From Ephemerocybe angulata (taxonomy: Eukaryota > Basidiomycota > Agaricomycetes > Agaricales > Psathyrellaceae), in contig JAACJK010000235.1 of the NCBI GenBank assembly GCA_013368325.1, positions 62,001-126,000 on the forward strand: a stretch of DNA of 64,000 nucleotides. Direction: 5' to 3'. Each line of letters begins with the position of its first letter. Positions within the stretch are counted from its first letter, which is position 1. The position numbers and the translations under genes were made by a program. Below are positions 1-12,154 of this stretch, piece after piece. The notes below the pieces were generated by a model, which saw nothing but the letters and a program-made list of their open reading frames with translations, was not told the origin of the DNA and made no database searches.

Positions 1-39
1 CATATTTCACCATTTCCTCTACTAACCGAAATTGTACAG

Positions 40-2330
40 GCGTGTGCAGAGTCCAAGGTGAAATGCGACCTCCAGCTACCCTGTTCCAAGTGCATTGCCC
101 GTGGACGGGAATGCGTCTTCATCAACGACCCAGAGGCGTCTAGGATTCGCAAGGCAGCAAGGAGGGGGCGAAGCTTGTCGGAGAGCCCCAGGAGTTCTGA
201 AGGGTCTGCGTTTGGGTCTACGTCTTCAGCAGCTGAGACGCAAACACCGTCCGTAACGTCGCCACCTACAACGCCGTATTCAGCTATTTACCCGTCGCCC
301 ATCAGCATGGCTCCGTCGCTCCCTGACTCCATGCACTCATCCCCCATATCCGGAAACAACATGGACATCGGTATGCCCTACGGCCTCCCTGGACTCTCCC
401 ATTCGTCCAGCTCCTCTTCGACGTCCTCCCGACCATCCTCAAGACCGGAGCCGTTTGATATGGTGGAATTCAACTTCGACACCCTCGATATCGACTGCCA
501 GTTCAACGACTTCTTCCCCCTTCCCCACGGGCAGGCGCAGCAGGACACGTCCTTCCTGGCCGACCTTATCTCCGGATCCTCAAACTGCTCTCCAGACGGC
601 CCAAACTTCTCTACAGGCTCGGATCCGGGCGACATATTCAATGGAATGCGAAGCGACCAAGGGTTGTCATACCACCCGCCTCAACCTCACGATCAAGACC
701 TCCTTCATAATTTAAATGCTTTGACATCACCTCCATACTCCCTCCCCTCCCCATCTTCTTCGTCTGCACATCACACCCTCCCTACAGGGTCTGTCCTGGA
801 CGGTCCACTGTTCAGCGAGTCCTCGGTGTCGGGGCTGACAAGTTACACGGACGCCGAGGGCCTATACCGTAAGTTCCTCTGATTCGTGTCCACTGTTCTG
901 GATTCCAATTCATTCCATGGGAGCAGTGAACGCCTTCTTCACGAAGTTCTCAGCCGAGATCCCGCTGATACATCGGCCAACATGGACGATGGAAGACAAG
1001 CACCCCATGCTCGTCAGCGCGATGCAGGCGTGCGGCGCCATCTACGTGAAAACGCCATCCTCCTTGGCCTTCGTCCAGCGCACGCTCGAATATCTCGGAG
1101 ACAACCTAATCGCCGAATTCGTGAGTGCCTGAACATAACCCAAACTTGGAGTTAATTTGACCCTTTTTTGTAGTCAAAACCTAATTGTACGCTCAAGGAT
1201 AGGTTCTCGCTAATTATGGCGGTTGTCTTGCTGCAGTCGTGGAACTTGCTTTCGAGGCAGCCTGATAGGCTCGGAACGAGCAGGCTATTCCATGGGGTTG
1301 TGGTAACGGTATGTCCGATTAGCTTTTCTGCTCGGGGGAGTCGGTGGGCTGAACCCGCACTCCCGCAGATGATTCGCCGTATTGGCTTGATTAGACTCTT
1401 GAGCACCTGGACTCCACCGGACTTGAGCAACCATTACACTCTGGACACAGCTTGGCGGGAATGGGCGCGCTTCGAAACTCTGAAACGGTGAGCCCCAAGC
1501 GTTCCTCGGGTCTGAATTTGACTTACCATAGTACCGTCATCTTTAGGGTAGTCTTCTTCGCGTATGTCCAAGACTGCGCGAACTGCGCATACTTCTCTAT
1601 GATGCCGATCTTCCACCCTTCAGAAATAGAAATCCCCCTTCCCTGTGACGATAACCTCTGGACGGCCGAGAACGTGAAGGAGTGGTACCAGATGCTCCAA
1701 ACGCCCTCGCCTTACGCCGTAGGCCCGCGGCGCCTAACAGCAGTAAGCATGCGCCGCGCCCTCGCAGCACTCGACAACCCAGGTCCCTCGGGAATGCCCC
1801 TGCATATCAACCCCTTCTCGCACCTGATCCTCATCCACACCATCCTTCGCAACATCTTCGCGAGCGGCTTCGATGACATCTTCGCAGACGATCCGCCCGC
1901 GACCTCGCAGCAGGCGCACATTCTCGAAGCGGCCGCAGCGACGCAGACCAAGAACCTCTCGAACCAGTACGCGCTGCATAATTGGCTCCAGATGTGGAGG
2001 TCCAACCCGGATGCGATCTTGCTCGAAAAGGCAGGGTTTGCGGCGACGCCCATCTTTTGCGCTGCGGCGCCGTTTTATTGGCTTGCGCATTATTCGTTGC
2101 AGGCGAACAGGGAGGGCACGTTGGATATGTCCCCGGCGCAGACGGAGAATGAGTCTCAGGAGAGGTGTCGGTTGATTAACTCGTGGATGACCAGGATCCA
2201 GGCGTATCTTAGGAAGGGGATCCCTCTTCCTTCGAGGATCCAGGAATTGATGAGCGCAGGGAAGGAGTTGGAGTCTGACAACGTCCCTGTGCTTTCTGGT
2301 GCATTGATGGCCATGCTGGACCATCGTTGA
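40..2330 (+). CDS. Zn(II)2Cys6 fungal transcription factor (5' end outside window)
   Basis: Nuclear DNA-binding regulator. The window opens inside an intron (branch-like CTAAC at 21-25, acceptor CAG ending at 39). The first visible exon gives cysteines 2-6 of a Zn2Cys6 cluster: C-x6-C-x5-C-x2-C-x6-C. The first cysteine must lie in the upstream exon. A long Ser/Pro-rich linker follows, then the fungal-specific regulatory domain beginning AFFTKFSAEIPLIHRPTW. Introns that keep the frame open: about 869-926, 1121-1173, 1309-1368 (in frame) and 1488-1546. The stop is at 2328-2330. The middle homology domain and the C-terminus (ALMAMLDHR) look complete. Target genes cannot be inferred. Seen: the cysteine pattern and splice sites. 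Known: the pairing of zinc cluster and regulatory domain in this fungal family. Confidence 0.88.
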
Positions 2331-3652
2331 TGACCTTCGAGCTCTTCCCGTCCTCCCCAATCGCTCCCTTCTTTCACTTCAGATTGTTCCCCGTTCCTTC
2401 CCTTTGCACATGCTTTGTTCTCTTCTAATAATGATGTAGGTCGCTTCTATTTGCGCTGCCGAGGATATAGATTTCTCTTATGGCCCGCGAAGGGTCGGGT
2501 GGACAATCCATGGATGGCTATTTAACATTCGGAATCACCAATCTCATTCACTGTTGTATATTACCTGTAGTTAAATCACTTGCATGCTATCCCGACTGTA
2601 CTTCGTACCATATCCAAAACGTTTATGCACAACCGACAAAAACGACTGACAAGGAGGACATATCGAGACGCTCTCGATGGGGCCCGGCTTTAGCTGGGAA
2701 CTTGCAAGATAAAAAGCATTGAATGAGCAAGTAACTACAATACAGTGTGTACACGACGGAGAAATGAGAGGTGGAATACGATTGCTGACCTGAAGAAGAG
2801 AGGTAAGTACGAGATCATAAGACGTTGCAGGGATAAAAGAAGAAAGAGTCTCAGCGAAAAAAGCATCGTCAATCCCGTCCGAGGACGAGTCAGGCTCATT
2901 AAAATCAGTATAATTTTGGAATCATAGACAAGAAAGCAAGTTGAATTCAAGTAAAGAACGCGTACACACCTTGTAATCTACACCTCCTCCCCCTCCTCGT
3001 ACCCTTCGCACCCACAAACTCGACAACCTCCCCAAAACCCAAAGACGAGAGAAGGGTATTCCAGCGAAAAATCAGCATGCCCCGGCATATTATATGTGCA
3101 CCGGAACACTTCCTAAACTGGTTGTTGCTCTAGTAGACGATGAGACTCGAAAGTCCCAAGGCACTGTGTCGGCGGTGGTATACCCGCAATGACCAGCGTG
3201 GCATGTCTTCTGAAGAAGAAGAAAGGACGCGCGCGGCGCAGGTTTATATACGGGCGTCGGATTCCCCCGGAGCGGCGCTTGAAAATGTATATAGCTGCTA
3301 TCACTCGGCATTGGTCGTGCCGGGCGCTTGTCGCTTGGTCCGTGCGCGGCGCTTGATCGCAGGCGCGGAGTCCGACATCGCACGTTCGCGTTCGCTGCCA
3401 CGGTGACGCAGCACGCTCCTCCTCGTTCCTCGTACCTCGAATCAGGCTCAGATATCGATACTCTCCTCGGCCGCCGTTCTCTGTAATGGAATGACCATGA
3501 TGCCGTATGACTTGGACGAGAATGGCTGGCACTCGATCATGTGTCCTTGATAAACGTCATCTCAGCTTACGGAGGTCGCTCCAGACAAAGGGGCCTGATT
3601 CTCTCAAGACCCTACGCTTCAAGCTACTGTCACTATCACCACCCTGAGCACT
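2331..3652. other. Intergenic, no supported gene
   Basis: The 3' region of the transcription factor and the upstream region of the next gene. Several short ORFs exist on both strands but none has recognisable motifs or convincing splice continuity. A minus-strand segment near 3075-2965 can be read as a basic exon followed by a GTGTGT donor, but no start-to-stop model was found. Confidence 0.5.
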
Positions 3653-4429
3653 ATGCCAGTCGAGTTGAAAGGCAGCTGCCATTGCGGAGCAGTCCGTTTC
3701 AGTGTCGAGTCGAGTACGCCCGTACCGTATCAGGTACGTTCCACATGTCGTCTGGGCGTTCCTGTACTGGTTCTGATATGACTTTGCGAACATCGTAATG
3801 CTTATCTTGACAGTTATGCGTGTGCTCTATCTGTCGCAAAGTTGGCGGAGTCGGAGGCTCTATCAATCTGGGAGCCCATAGCAAGACGCTCAAGATCGAG
3901 GTGGGGAAAGAGGATATTGGGTGAGTGACCTGGATTCGAGGAGATGCGACCGTCGATAGGTTAGTTGTACTGATTCTGATTTTGGTTTGATCTGATAGGG
4001 TGTACAAGGCGGTCATGGATCGCGATACTCCCAAGGAGCATATCGCGTCCTCTGAAAGGAACTTTTGCAAGAAATGCTCCTCGATGCTCTGGCTTTACGA
4101 CGAGACTTGGTAAGCTACCCCCGGTCATATACTATCTCCAGCTTTAATCCGTCTAAACCGTACGATTAGGCCGGAGCTCCTGCATCCCTTCGCATCTGCG
4201 ATCGACTCTCCCGAACTCGAAAGTCCTGAATCACTGGTGCGAAACGCGTTCAATGGTATTACAAAAATTGCGTACCCACTAACGGCATCCCATTCTACAG
4301 GTGGTCGTGAAGAACAACTCGAAGCCCGCGTATGTGAGGCTCCCTGAAGGAGAGAAGAAGGTTTACGAAGACTACGGACCCGATTCGATTGAAGAATGGC
4401 ATAAGAAACACAACCTCTACAAGGCTTAG
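3653..4429 (+). CDS. GFA/CENP-V-type zinc-binding protein
   Basis: Small predicted cytosolic protein of the glutathione-dependent formaldehyde-activating enzyme (GFA)/CENP-V fold. Five exons, 3653-3733, 3814-3920, 3999-4109, 4170-4236 and 4301-4429, sum to 495 nt (164 aa), with GT...AG at every junction and the frame kept throughout. Zinc ligands appear in order: GSCHCGAVRF (CxC) near residue 9, LCVCSICRK (CxCxxC) near residue 28, and FCKKCSS (CxxC) near residue 85. The length is normal for the family. The start is the first ATG in frame with the CHCG motif. The family includes enzymes acting on small thiol adducts and many members of unknown substrate, so true GFA activity is inference only. 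Confidence 0.9.
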
Positions 4430-5720
4430 TTCAAGTTCGATGTGGAGCACTCGTGTACGATCGTAATAACATCAAGTTGAAAACGGTCAAGGTCTTGGAA
4501 TCGGCGAAAGGTTTGCCCAGATGGGGTTTCCGAACTTGAAAGCAAGAAGCTCAGGCAAGACTTCGGGAGTGCTCCGCCGGTATTAATTCTCCCCATGGGC
4601 TTTTCTCATTCTCGTTTCTCCCCTCTTTCATTTGTGATGGCCGTCTCTCTTATCCCATGGGATTTCTCCTTATTGGATTTGAGGTAGGCAAAGATTGGAC
4701 AAAGCTCATAAGCTAATGCATCAATAGCCGCGATTACCGCCATGCCCATTGCCCTGCGTTCGGAACACGACTTATCCTCCGCAGGTGTGCTTGTGAAGCT
4801 GTCTTTGGACACTCTGAGGCACTGGATTTGTCCGATATCGACCCTTCGACCCGAGATGAAGATGGGTGGACACATCGACGGGACGGATATCAAGCCACGC
4901 GAGAGTCGCGTGTACCATCGCCGACTTCAGGGTGCAGCCAGGGTGGGCCTCGGGGTTCGAGGTCGAGGTTCGAAGGCTCCTGGGATAGTAAGCGATTGAG
5001 CTGCGGGGGCAATGGTTGCCACTATCCAAGCGTCTTGCTAGCCGGGCGAGTGGAGGCTCCGACAAGCAACGGTGCGTCCAAGTCATCTTCCAGCCATAGC
5101 TTCTTAATTTAACGACGTCCAGATGTTGCTCAGTTCCTTCGGACTCCGGAGGCGCTGGCTGATAAGGCTTTCCAATCCGTGCATGGGGTATGCACACCTT
5201 ATCTACCATGATATCATGGCTGGATTGAGGAGGTCGGAGATCATCGTGCGCCCCACCTGAATGTCCGTCCATCCTACCTTTGGCAAAACGGGGCTTGTGG
5301 CGAGGATTGTCCTAAGGAAGAGTGGGGAAGAATGGGGAAGGGTTGGTTTGTTTGTGGGGAAAAGGCTGGAAAAGGTCCCTCGATCTGGGGTCGTCTGGAT
5401 ATGGTGATGTTTTGGCGATGAGTCTTCTCGGGACTTTGCGATGTGACGGAGGGGAAGGGGGTAAAATTATATTTGGGAGCGGGGAGGTTGCCACCTCACG
5501 AGAATGGTTAAATGTGCGTACATGGTCACTCAACCGGTGTCTAGAGTGACTATCAATAGGGATGGCTTGAATTCCAGCGGATCGGCGGGACGGCGACTGT
5601 GCGGCGCACGGACCGCGACCTCGTGACCTGACGCGCTCTGATGTTCCCACGGTTCATCCAAGGTTCACGTTGAAGGCGTAGCCGAGCTCGTCGCCAACCT
5701 ATCGCCCACCGCCAACCAGC
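4430..5720. other. Intergenic, no supported gene
   Basis: A minus-strand ORF of 166 codons (5272-4772) and shorter ones lie here, but composition and absence of motifs suggest chance ORFs. The last 200 bases are the presumed promoter of the kinesin gene. Nothing else recognised. Confidence 0.5.
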
Positions 5721-8700
5721 ATGAACGCCAGCAAGAAGTCCGACAAATCTATATTTCCGAGCACCCCCGCACGGACACCGCTCTTCACGCCAAAGAGGGC
5801 CCCCTCAGTCTCCTCGGTGTCATCCACATCGTCTCTGGATTCAAGAAAGGCCCCCGCAACGCCGCTGCTCACAGCGAACAAGAAAATCAAAGCCCCGCTT
5901 TCTGTTGAATCGCGCAGAAATCATGTGCAGAAGCCCAAATCGACGTTAGCGCCGATACCTAGTACGCCGACGAGGAGTAATGGAGGCAACAGTCGTCCTC
6001 GAACACCTATTTCGCCGCGCAAGGGAGGCGCGGAGAGTCCGATGCTGATGCCGGCCGCCAGCGAGATGGACGTTAGCAATGTCGACCCGGAATCTGTACT
6101 GGTTGACTTTGAGACTGTGGAGCCTGGGGACGTCTCTGGGGAGATTGACGAGGCTTGGTTGAAGACGGCGCTTCAAGACCATGGGAAGGATGATAAAGTC
6201 ATGGTATCCGTTCGGTGCGTTTCCTAATCTTTATTAACTATACAAGCCTCTCATCAGCATCTCCTCGTATACAGAATTCGACCGACAGACCAACATAACG
6301 CGTGGATCCCTGTTCAGAGTGAAGGAGGGATTAAGCTCGACCCCAACTACGCCAAATCCACCACCGCTACAAGTACCACATCCTTCAACTTCGACGCCGT
6401 CCTCACAGGCACCCCCAACAAGCCTATCTACACCACCGTCGCTCGCTCACACGTCCACGCCGCCATGGACGGCTACAACGCCGTCATCTTCGCCTACGGG
6501 CAGACCGCCTCGGGCAAGACCTTCACCCTCAGCGGAAACGTCGACGAGCCCGGTATTATCCCCCGCTCTATGAAGGACGTTTTCGGCTTTATTAAGCGCA
6601 CCCCGACGCGCGAGTACCTCCTGCGGTGCTCGTATCTCGAGATTTACAACGAGAATATCCATGACCTGCTTGCGCCCCCGTCGACGGCCGCTGCAAACCC
6701 TGTGCAGATACAGGGCGGGAATGGGAGCGACCTTATCCTCACGCCTCTCCGCGAAGAAGTTATCACGAGTCTGAAGGGCGTCAAGGAGGTGCTGAAGAGG
6801 GGAGAGAGTAACCGGAGGACGGCGTGCACGGACTGGAACGACCGGAGTAGTCGGAGTCATAGTGTCTTCCGACTGGTTATTGAGAGTAGGGAGAGGGGGA
6901 GTGGCGCTGCGTATGAGGAGGATGAGGCGCTTTCTACGGGGAGGGCGACGACGCCGAACCCGATGAATGGAAGGCATACCCCGGGATTGGGGGGACGGCA
7001 GACGCCTGGATTGAGCGGGAGGAATACGCCTGGACTTGGAGGCCCGAAGTTGCAGGCTAGGGGTGGGAGGAGTGTGCAGACATCTGTCTTGGTGTGTTTC
7101 ATTTATTCGCTACTTTCATTTCCCTCCTGACGTTTTGGCAGAGCCTTATTGATTTGGCTGGTTCGGAAAAAGCTACCTCGGACAAGGAACGAACTAGGGA
7201 GGGGAAATATATCAATACTAGTCTGCTTACGCTTGGGACGGTTATTGGAACGCTCGCTGACAACTCGGCGAAGAAGAAAACGTACGTTTCTGCCTCATAT
7301 GATTTCTCGAGCTCTCTTTTTGACATTCTGTAACAGCGACCACGTCCCATTCCGCAACTCGAAGCTCACGAGGCTTTTGCAGCCATCCCTTTCAGGGAAT
7401 GCGCGTATCAGTGTGATCTGCACCATCAACCCAGACCCGTCGGCTATCGCAGAGTCGACGAGTACGCTCCTCTTCGCGAAGAGGATTAAGAACGTCAAAG
7501 TAAGCGATTTTATTGGATCTAGGGTTATGTGACGCGTCTGACGAACTTTACTATTAGCTCAATGCTCAGAAGAAGGAAGTCGTGGATACCGACGCTCTTA
7601 TTGAGCGGTACAGGAAGGAAATTGAGGATCTGAAGAACAGATTGGCGGAGCGCGAAGCAGAGCCTGTAAGAAACAGGAGACTCTCTGCACGAGAGGTAAG
7701 CATTCTTTGCATCGCCCACCAATCCCCATACTCATCTTCCTGCTTCCTCTCTAGCAAATTGACGAATCCAAAGCGATGAAAGACCTCAACGGACGTATCC
7801 AGCAACTCACGAAGCTCATCCTCACGAGCCAAACCGTCGACGACAACAAAGGCGACGACTCGCGTCCTACCTCGCCTTCAAAACTTGACTTTGATATGTC
7901 GCCGTACCAGCTCAAGGAGGAGTTGCTCGCCGCGCGAAACCAGCTCGAGACGCAGGCCACGCAGATCCTTTCGCTCGAAGCGGCGCTGACAGCAAGACCA
8001 CCCCTACCAGCTGATGCCCCAGAAGAGGAGAAGGCTAGGGTAATTGCGGAGCAGGCGAAGACGATTCGGGAGCTTGAATTCGTTGTGGCGGGGTATGAGG
8101 AGAACCTTGGGGAGCCTCTACGAGCCGTGCGGGAAGACGTAGAGGCGGAGTGGCGGGGGAAGTTGGAGGAGGAGGTGAGGAAGAGGGAGGAGAAGGAGCG
8201 GTGGGCGGGGGAGCTTGTTAAGCAGCTTGAGAAGGAGAAGGCGATGAGGGTGAAGATGGAGGTGGAGAGGAAGGCGTTGGCGGCGTTTGTTAGTAAGTTT
8301 GATGCCTTGGGGCTGGGGGCTGGGGTGGAGGTGGACATGGGTTGCCTTTGCCTAGGGCTGGGGGTGCGAGTGCGGCGTTCAAGGAGAGGCAGGAGATGAA
8401 GCAGTCTGGGAAGGTGTCGGCGATTGATTCTGGGTCGTTTGCGTCGCATTTGTTTTCGCATCGGAAATCTGGAGATGAGGGATCGGGCGGGCGTGCGGGG
8501 GGCTTAAATGATGTGTCGAATGGTGGTGGGCAGCAACATAATATTAGTATTGTGGTGGAGCAGTGCACTGGCGCGAGCGAGTCGCCGATGCGGATGCCGG
8601 AGGCGTTGAGAGGGCAGCCGAGTTTGATGGAGCAGCCGATGCTGGAGGGGCCTGGGGAGGAGGAGGCGGATTTGAGCTTTGATGAGCTTGAGGTTGAGCA

Positions 8701-8848
8701 TCAGCTTTTGGCGATGTCTGTGAGGGGGATGCCCGTGCCTTCGATGAATACGGCGAATCGGTGGAAGGTTGCGAATGCGGGTGCGGGTGGGAAGGGGAGG
8801 GTGGATGTGTTTGGGGATAAGGAGAATGTGCCTGTTGCTGGGCAGTAG
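5721..8848 (+). CDS. Kinesin motor, kinesin-7 (Kip2/CENP-E-like)
   Basis: Microtubule motor ATPase. A Ser/Pro-rich basic N-terminal extension of about 160 residues precedes the motor, as in fungal Kip2-type kinesins. Motor motifs: P-loop GQTASGKT, switch I NDRSSRSH, switch II DLAGSE, then NTSLLTLGTVIGTLAD, NSKLTRLLQPSL and a neck-side LLFAKRIKNVK. Downstream are coiled-coil segments rich in E/K/R, then a Gly/Ser-rich tail ending near DKENVP. Introns: 6215-6274, 7092-7141, 7282-7336, 7500-7557 and 7696-7754. A sixth is needed to change frame before the tail: donor at 8285 or 8297, acceptor ending 8355 (71 or 59 nt, both restore frame). The 8297 choice gives 928 aa. Between switch I and switch II there is an insert with three TPGL(G/S)G repeats. 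Subfamily assignment is from overall layout and is less certain than the motor call. Confidence 0.92.
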
Positions 8849-9656
8849 GCTCGGTTTGTGTTGCGTGTGTGGAGCGGATTGGTTAGACTTGTTTGTTTTG
8901 CCTTTCATTATTCATTTCCTTCTTTGCTCTGTGACGTTTCTTTCTTTCTATCTTTTCTATATCCCGCTGTGTTTCGATGTTACCTCTCCCGCTCTGCTCT
9001 CGCTATCGTCTATCATGTAACCCCATCGCTTTCGTCTCATCTGTATGTGCAATTAGTGTGTTTCCCTTAGCTTCGTTCAATCTGTGAACTCAGACAGTGA
9101 CTTTTATGTAGTCGTTTCGCCGCATATCCATACCTAGTCCTTATTTATACTCCATGTTGTGTGTGTTATACCGTATTCCAAATGCTATGGCTTCTCTGTC
9201 TGAGTTGGGGCCGAAGAGTCGGCCCTGTTCCGCACAAGGGGTTCTGGGGGTGGGTCAGCGGATTGGCTGGATTCCGACATCGAGGTGACTTCTCCGTTGT
9301 TCTTGGCGATGAAACATCTTCTGGCCCGTCGACCAGGTGAGTCTGCAGAGTGGTGCGTTTCTTCGTGATACTTATATATTGCACCCATGCAGATACCTTC
9401 CTAGTGATCATAATTCAAGAACACAAGGCTGCGGCATGCACACGTGAAAGCGATAGGCGAATGGGTCAGATCGTCTCCGAGAAACTAGCGGGCCCTGCAC
9501 AATTCTCCGGACGAACCACGTCCCGACCACCCATTACCCCGCATCTCTCACGAGTTATCCTCCATGGGACGATGATCTAAATACCTCGCGGACCGTCGAA
9601 CACCAGCGCTCGAAGTGCTTCGCTGCCTCCCTTTCCCTCGTCGACACCAAATTCAA
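8849..9656. other. Intergenic, no supported gene
   Basis: T-rich kinesin 3' region followed by the upstream region of the secreted BNR gene. Only short chance ORFs were seen. Confidence 0.5.
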
Positions 9657-11258
9657 ATGCTTCAGATACTATACTTCAGTTTCTGCCTGTTATACGCGGC
9701 CCTCGGCAGCCTCGCTGCGCCGACAGTGAGCGTGGTATCCAACACTGAGCTCGACCCGCGCGGAGTGTACTTTGTCTCCTACGACGGGCTCGTAAACGTC
9801 AACTCGTTCCAACTCTCGGGCGTCCTCACACACGGGAACTTTCAATATGCTGCGTGGTACACGTCTTCCCGGTACGCCATCCTCGCACGGAGGCCCCTGG
9901 GGAATGGGTCGTGGACGACGCTGCAGCTGCCTAGGCAGCTGAGCGTGAGCGACTCGCATAATGTGATATCTTTGGGCGTGTCGCCTGCGGATGGGAAGAT
10001 CCATGTTGCGATGGATTGTCATAGTACGCCTGTGTATTATACGAGCTCGGAGGCGGGGTTGGCGACGAGTGGGGCGAGTTGGGTCGCGAGTCGGTTTGGG
10101 GCGATTACGACGACGTTGGGTGGGCTGGGGCTTGGAAGGTGTGTACGGCGGTCTTTACATGACTCGGAATTGAATCCTACCAATGCATGTTCTGAATGCT
10201 GATGAATCATTCTAGCACTGTTACATACCCTCAGTTCGTCATCACGCCGGATAACTTGCTGCAGTTTGTGTATCGGAGTGGGGTGTCGGGGAATGGGGCT
10301 ACGCAGCTCGCAGAGTATCGGAACGGCGCGTGGTCGAATGTGGGGTCGTGGGCCTCGGCGTCTGGCACGTATACGTCTCCCAATGGCGCCAAGAGCACTG
10401 CTAGGAATCTGTACATCAACGGGTTTACTTATCGCAATGGGAGGGCGCATGTGACTGGGACGTGGAGGGAGCAGGCGGGGGGAGTGAGCTGCAATGGGGG
10501 AGGGTTGACGAACCATGATACCGTCTACATATACTCTGAGGATAAAGGTGAAGATTCTTTGGGCTTTCCATGGGTTAACAGGAGTCTGACTGGTCTTCTC
10601 ATATAGGCAGGACTTGGAAGAACAGCGCAGGGTCGAATATTGGGACCTCTGGAAGCAACCCTGTGAATGTCAACACTGGGGGAATAATTGTCGACTCGCT
10701 GGACTCAAACCACGGGCTCATGAACCAAGAGTCGCAAGACGTCGATTCGGCAGGGCAGATCCACGCAATCATTTCCTACGTCCCAGGTATGTCCCCATCC
10801 ACACAAAAGGCCTACGAGAGATGTAGTATGCTGACCACATCTGTTCCTGTTCCTGGTAACCAGGTCGTTTCACGCAGTGCGTAACCAGCTACGCGAAAGA
10901 TCGGACCTCCTACGCTCGGGCCTTCCACGTATACCGTTCCTCCAACGGCACCTTCACCAAAATGGAGATCCCGTTCGCCGTCAACTCTGTCGGGCGATCG
11001 CAGATAGTCATGGACGCGAACGACAATGCTTATGTGGTCCTCCCCTTTGTGCGCATTGCAACTGCGAGCAAGGCGAGCGGGTGGACGGACTGGACGATTG
11101 CGTATGACGGCGTGGCGCAGGGGTTGAATGCGTTTGGGGAGGTTACGGTGGATAGGGCTGGGGTGGCGGGCGGGGTGTTGTCGGTGTTGTATCAGGTTAA
11201 CAGCTCGGGGACAACGCCTTCGTCTGTGCGGCTCCTTGACATTAAACTGAACGGATAA
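9657..11258 (+). CDS. Secreted BNR-repeat (beta-propeller) protein
   Basis: Predicted secreted protein of 462 aa in four exons: 9657-10138, 10216-10547, 10607-10786 and 10864-11258. These sum to 1,389 nt with an intact frame. The N-terminus is a clear signal peptide (hydrophobic LYFSFCLLYAALGSLAA, cleavage likely after AA at about residue 20). The mature part has the repeated Y-x-S-x-D-G/W-type blades and long conserved stretches (HGNFQYAAWY, NHGLMNQESQDVDSAGQIHAI, DRTSYARAFHVYRS) of the BNR-repeat-containing family related to some polysaccharide lyases. The real start is ATG 9657, immediately before the signal peptide; the longer ORF upstream lacks an ATG. Substrate unknown; degradation of an extracellular polysaccharide is an inference from the fold class. 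Confidence 0.85.
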
Positions 11259-11983
11259 CGGGGCCTTCTCTCTCTGTATGACTGGCCAATACAGAAACAA
11301 TGACACGAAGTGATGATCACCAATAACCTTTCATATGATCTTTATAGATTCGACGGCCCCCATTGGCCACGTTGATACTTTGAATCGCCCAGAGGGTGCC
11401 CTCTTCCTTCTGCAGCTGTATAGCGTGGATCATATATCGTCAGAACGGATCAACACCACAATACAGTCGGCGAATCAGGGCAGATCAGGGCGTTCAAATA
11501 GGCGCTCGCCGCCATGACAATCACCGCGACACAATGATCCGCCGCGGAAACAAAAGCCGAGCTTGCTTGGACCTGGCGCAAATCCTTGGCTATCTCCTGC
11601 ATTAGCTGCCAGAGTGGCCGAGACCTGCTCCGTTGCTGCTCAAAGGGCCCTCCATTTTTCAAGGCCACCTCGGCTTGTCGCATAATGTTCAGTCTGGTCA
11701 AAGCAAAATATCCCGCATTCTCAGTCGTCAAGCTGGGCAGAGCTGAGCTTCAGACAAAGCGCTTGCTGCGCCTACTCGCCCACTGTGCTATTGTGCTTTG
11801 AGCTCACTCCCATTATCCTCGAATTTTTAGAGAACAATCTCTGCACACCGAGGTCAAGAGCGAAAAGACAATTGCAGGCCACCATCTCAGCTGCGAAGCC
11901 AAAATCTATAAGAAGGGCGGGGTTCGCCCCTCTCAACTTCCCCAGCTTCGCTAAACACTCGATCGCTAAATACCTCTCTCACA
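11259..11983 (+). promoter_or_regulatory. Upstream region of the pheromone-like gene
   Basis: No ORF is supported here. A TATAAG box is at 11907-11912, 72 nt before the start codon at 11984. HMG-box-like cores occur upstream: ACAAAG at 11754-11759, and further ACAAT-type sites near 11833 and 11868. In basidiomycetes HMG factors drive pheromone genes through ACAAAG-like elements (known for Ustilago Prf1). Such short motifs are common by chance, so the regulatory reading is weak. Confidence 0.4.
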
Positions 11984-12154
11984 ATGGACTCTTTCACCAC
12001 CATCTCCATCAACACCCCCACCGTCAGCGTCCCCTCTGACAACGAGACCAACAAGCAGGGCAGCGGAGGCTACTGCGTCGTCTTTGCCAAGGACATCCCC
12101 ACCAACGAGGAGACCAATAAGCAGGGAAGCGGCGGATACTGCACCATTGCTTAA
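11984..12154 (+). CDS. Pheromone-like CaaX precursor with duplicated peptide
   Basis: A 56-codon ORF (ATG 11984, TAA 12152-12154) with the layout of a basidiomycete lipopeptide mating-pheromone precursor: a short hydrophilic leader, acidic/Asn residues before the mature part, a Gly-rich segment with an aromatic residue next to cysteine, and a C-terminal farnesylation box CTIA (C53). The unit ETNKQGSGGYC occurs twice, residues 21-31 and 43-53. The two DNA copies differ at four codons, all synonymous, which indicates selection on the peptide. The first copy is followed by VVFA rather than by a stop, so only the second cysteine is in a C-terminal CaaX. A likely GT-AG intron sits in the 3' UTR. 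No STE3-type receptor lies in the window, so it may be a non-mating-type pheromone-like gene. Product function is inference; the ORF, repeat and CaaX box are seen. Confidence 0.82.
   Translation: MDSFTTISINTPTVSVPSDNETNKQGSGGYCVVFAKDIPTNEETNKQGSGGYCTIA

Noticed and set aside
2965..3078. Possible minus-strand exon (GEVVEFVGAK, then GTGTGT donor)
   Set aside because: One protein-like exon could be read, but no matching downstream or upstream exon was found.
3113..3532. Minus-strand ORF of 139 codons upstream of the GFA-type gene
   Set aside because: Arg/Phe-rich, no motif, no splice partners; judged chance.
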